A stretch of 13,010 nt of DNA from Acidisphaera sp035272265 (GTDB taxonomy: Bacteria; Pseudomonadota; Alphaproteobacteria; Acetobacterales; Acetobacteraceae), in NCBI GenBank assembly GCA_035272265.1, contig DATEQV010000138.1:1-13010 (forward strand). Reading direction: 5' to 3'. Below are positions 12,420 to 13,010 of the stretch, piece after piece. The translations under genes and the position numbers were made by a program. Each line of letters begins with the position of its first letter. Within the stretch, counting starts at the first letter, position 1. A model generated the notes under the pieces. It was not told where the DNA came from. It did no database searches and was given only the letters and a program-made list of their open reading frames with translations.

Positions 12420-12515
12420 ATGGTCCGCCGGAGCCTGTCCGCGGGTGCGCCTTCGGCGCAGCCCGGGGGCGGACCATGACGAGACCGAGATGAGTGCGAT
12501 CACACTCAGATTGAA
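12420..12515. repeat. Palindromic repeat, copy 2
   Basis: A long hairpin is closed by ATGGTCCGCC (12420-12429) and GGCGGACCAT (12468-12477), with an inner TGCGCC-TTC-GGCGCA hairpin. It is followed by the TGAGTG/CACTCA hairpin (12491-12508) and TTGAA. It is related to copy 1 at 9490-9623. The similarity also includes AAGGCGTGG just before the hairpin, from about 12411. Its right edge lies only 22 bases before the start of the next gene. Confidence 0.85.
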
Positions 12516-12537
12516 ACCGCTCTCAGGGGTGATGTCC

Positions 12538-12861
12538 ATGTCCGATTCACAGGCGCCTGAAGCATTCGCGATATACCAGGGGTCGGCGAACGGGTTCGGT
12601 CCGCCGGTCGGCAAACTGGCGATCGGCGAGCGCGGCCGGATCGACCTGCTCGAGGCTGCAGACGGCTTCGAGCCGGCATTGCGCCGCGTGATCGCGGCCG
12701 TGAACAGTCTCGACGAACTGCGCATCAAGGCGCCGCCGCCGCCCGATGCGGATCCAGGCGCGCTGTACCGTCGCACTGTCACGCGCGATGATGCCGATCT
12801 CACCTTCGCGATCGGCGCGTTCATGGAGCAGAAATACGATCTCCGGCTGGTCGGAGTCTGA
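12538..12861 (+). CDS. Small protein of unknown function, third gene of the cassette
   Basis: This 107-residue acidic protein starts MSDSQAPEAFAIYQGSANGF. It has a likely beta-rich first half (GPPVGKLAIGERGRIDLL), a helix FEPALRRVIAAVNSLDEL, a Pro run KAPPPPDADP, and a C-terminal helix DLTFAIGAFMEQKYDLRL. I do not recognise a named family. The length and single compact domain would suit a partner, immunity-type or chaperone protein for the neighbouring metallopeptidase, but that is an inference from position only. Two in-frame ATGs are close together. ATG 12538 has AGGGG eight bases upstream and is preferred over ATG 12532, where the spacing is only two. The upstream region is the tail of palindromic repeat copy 2, which also separates it from the metallopeptidase stop by 170 bases, so it may have its own transcript. 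Confidence 0.7.
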   Translation: MSDSQAPEAFAIYQGSANGFGPPVGKLAIGERGRIDLLEAADGFEPALRRVIAAVNSLDELRIKAPPPPDADPGALYRRTVTRDDADLTFAIGAFMEQKYDLRLVGV

Positions 12862-12876
12862 CTCCCGCCACTAGCA

Positions 12877-13010
12877 GCCTGTCGGAGTTAAGCACAAACC
12901 ACGAACAAATCGGAGATTTCTTTCGATACTTCGCGGTTCTGCACAACAAGAGAATCCGCCGGTGGCCGTTGGCGACATATTCATCCGCAAAACTGCTAAC
13001 TCCGACAGGC
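12877..13010. mobile_element. 134-bp MITE-like element with 14-bp terminal inverted repeats
   Basis: GCCTGTCGGAGTTA at 12877-12890 is the exact complement of TAACTCCGACAGGC at 12997-13010, and the match continues (GCA) beyond a one-base offset. The interior is AT-richer than the surroundings and has no credible gene, so this is a non-autonomous element or a deleted insertion sequence and not a full one. The ends resemble termini I associate with some transposase families, but I cannot assign one. The right end coincides with the last base of the window, so the target duplication cannot be checked. The left flank reads CTAGCA. Confidence 0.75.

Noticed and set aside
9490..12515. A CRISPR array
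   Set aside because: Only two or three palindromic units are present, 2.9 kb apart, with no regular short spacers and no cas genes.

Overview
This window is GC-rich (about two thirds G+C by eye) and reads as an alphaproteobacterial chromosome. The best guess is Acetobacteraceae/Rhodospirillales, based on the style of the type I secretion tail protein, the Atm1-type exporter and the chromosomal palindromic repeats. The family is an inference from protein style; there is no rRNA or other marker gene to prove it.

Left end (1-2311): the 3' part of hypF overlaps hypE by 4 bases, both on the + strand. These are maturation genes for the Fe(CN)2CO centre of [NiFe] hydrogenases. They converge on a minus-strand gene for a short RTX-like protein with a type I secretion target tail. 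A perfect 13-bp hairpin lies between the two transcripts.

Centre-left (2312-5987): a 353-bp gene-free stretch carries a perfect 18-bp palindrome that looks like a repressor operator. Beyond it is a minus-strand run. In transcription order this is an Atm1-type ABC exporter, an 80-residue unknown protein, ribosomal protein L28 (rpmB) and a small histidine-kinase-like protein without the usual phosphoacceptor His. A Nudix hydrolase with an N-terminal DUF4743 domain diverges from the exporter.

Centre (6866-8371): an unknown minus-strand gene has a convincing sigma70 promoter and Shine-Dalgarno site. Its frame stays open through an inserted REP-like repeat and then antisense through the whole Nudix gene. 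A 52-codon Pro/Arg-rich reading frame on the + strand precedes a CorA-type metal transporter and could be its leader peptide.

Right end (9459-13010): an accessory-looking cassette follows. It holds a 239-residue helical protein, a 614-residue protein (zinc ribbon, Gly/Gln/Pro-rich linker, HEXXH metallopeptidase-like domain) and a 107-residue small protein. Copies of a palindromic repeat flank the first two genes, and the repeat hairpins show a compensatory base-pair change. The window ends exactly at the right terminal inverted repeat of a 134-bp MITE-like element. This cassette is the best candidate for an undescribed system, possibly an effector or toxin-like protease with partner proteins. 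No secretion apparatus or proven homology is visible here. All calls come from reading the sequence by eye; no searches were run.
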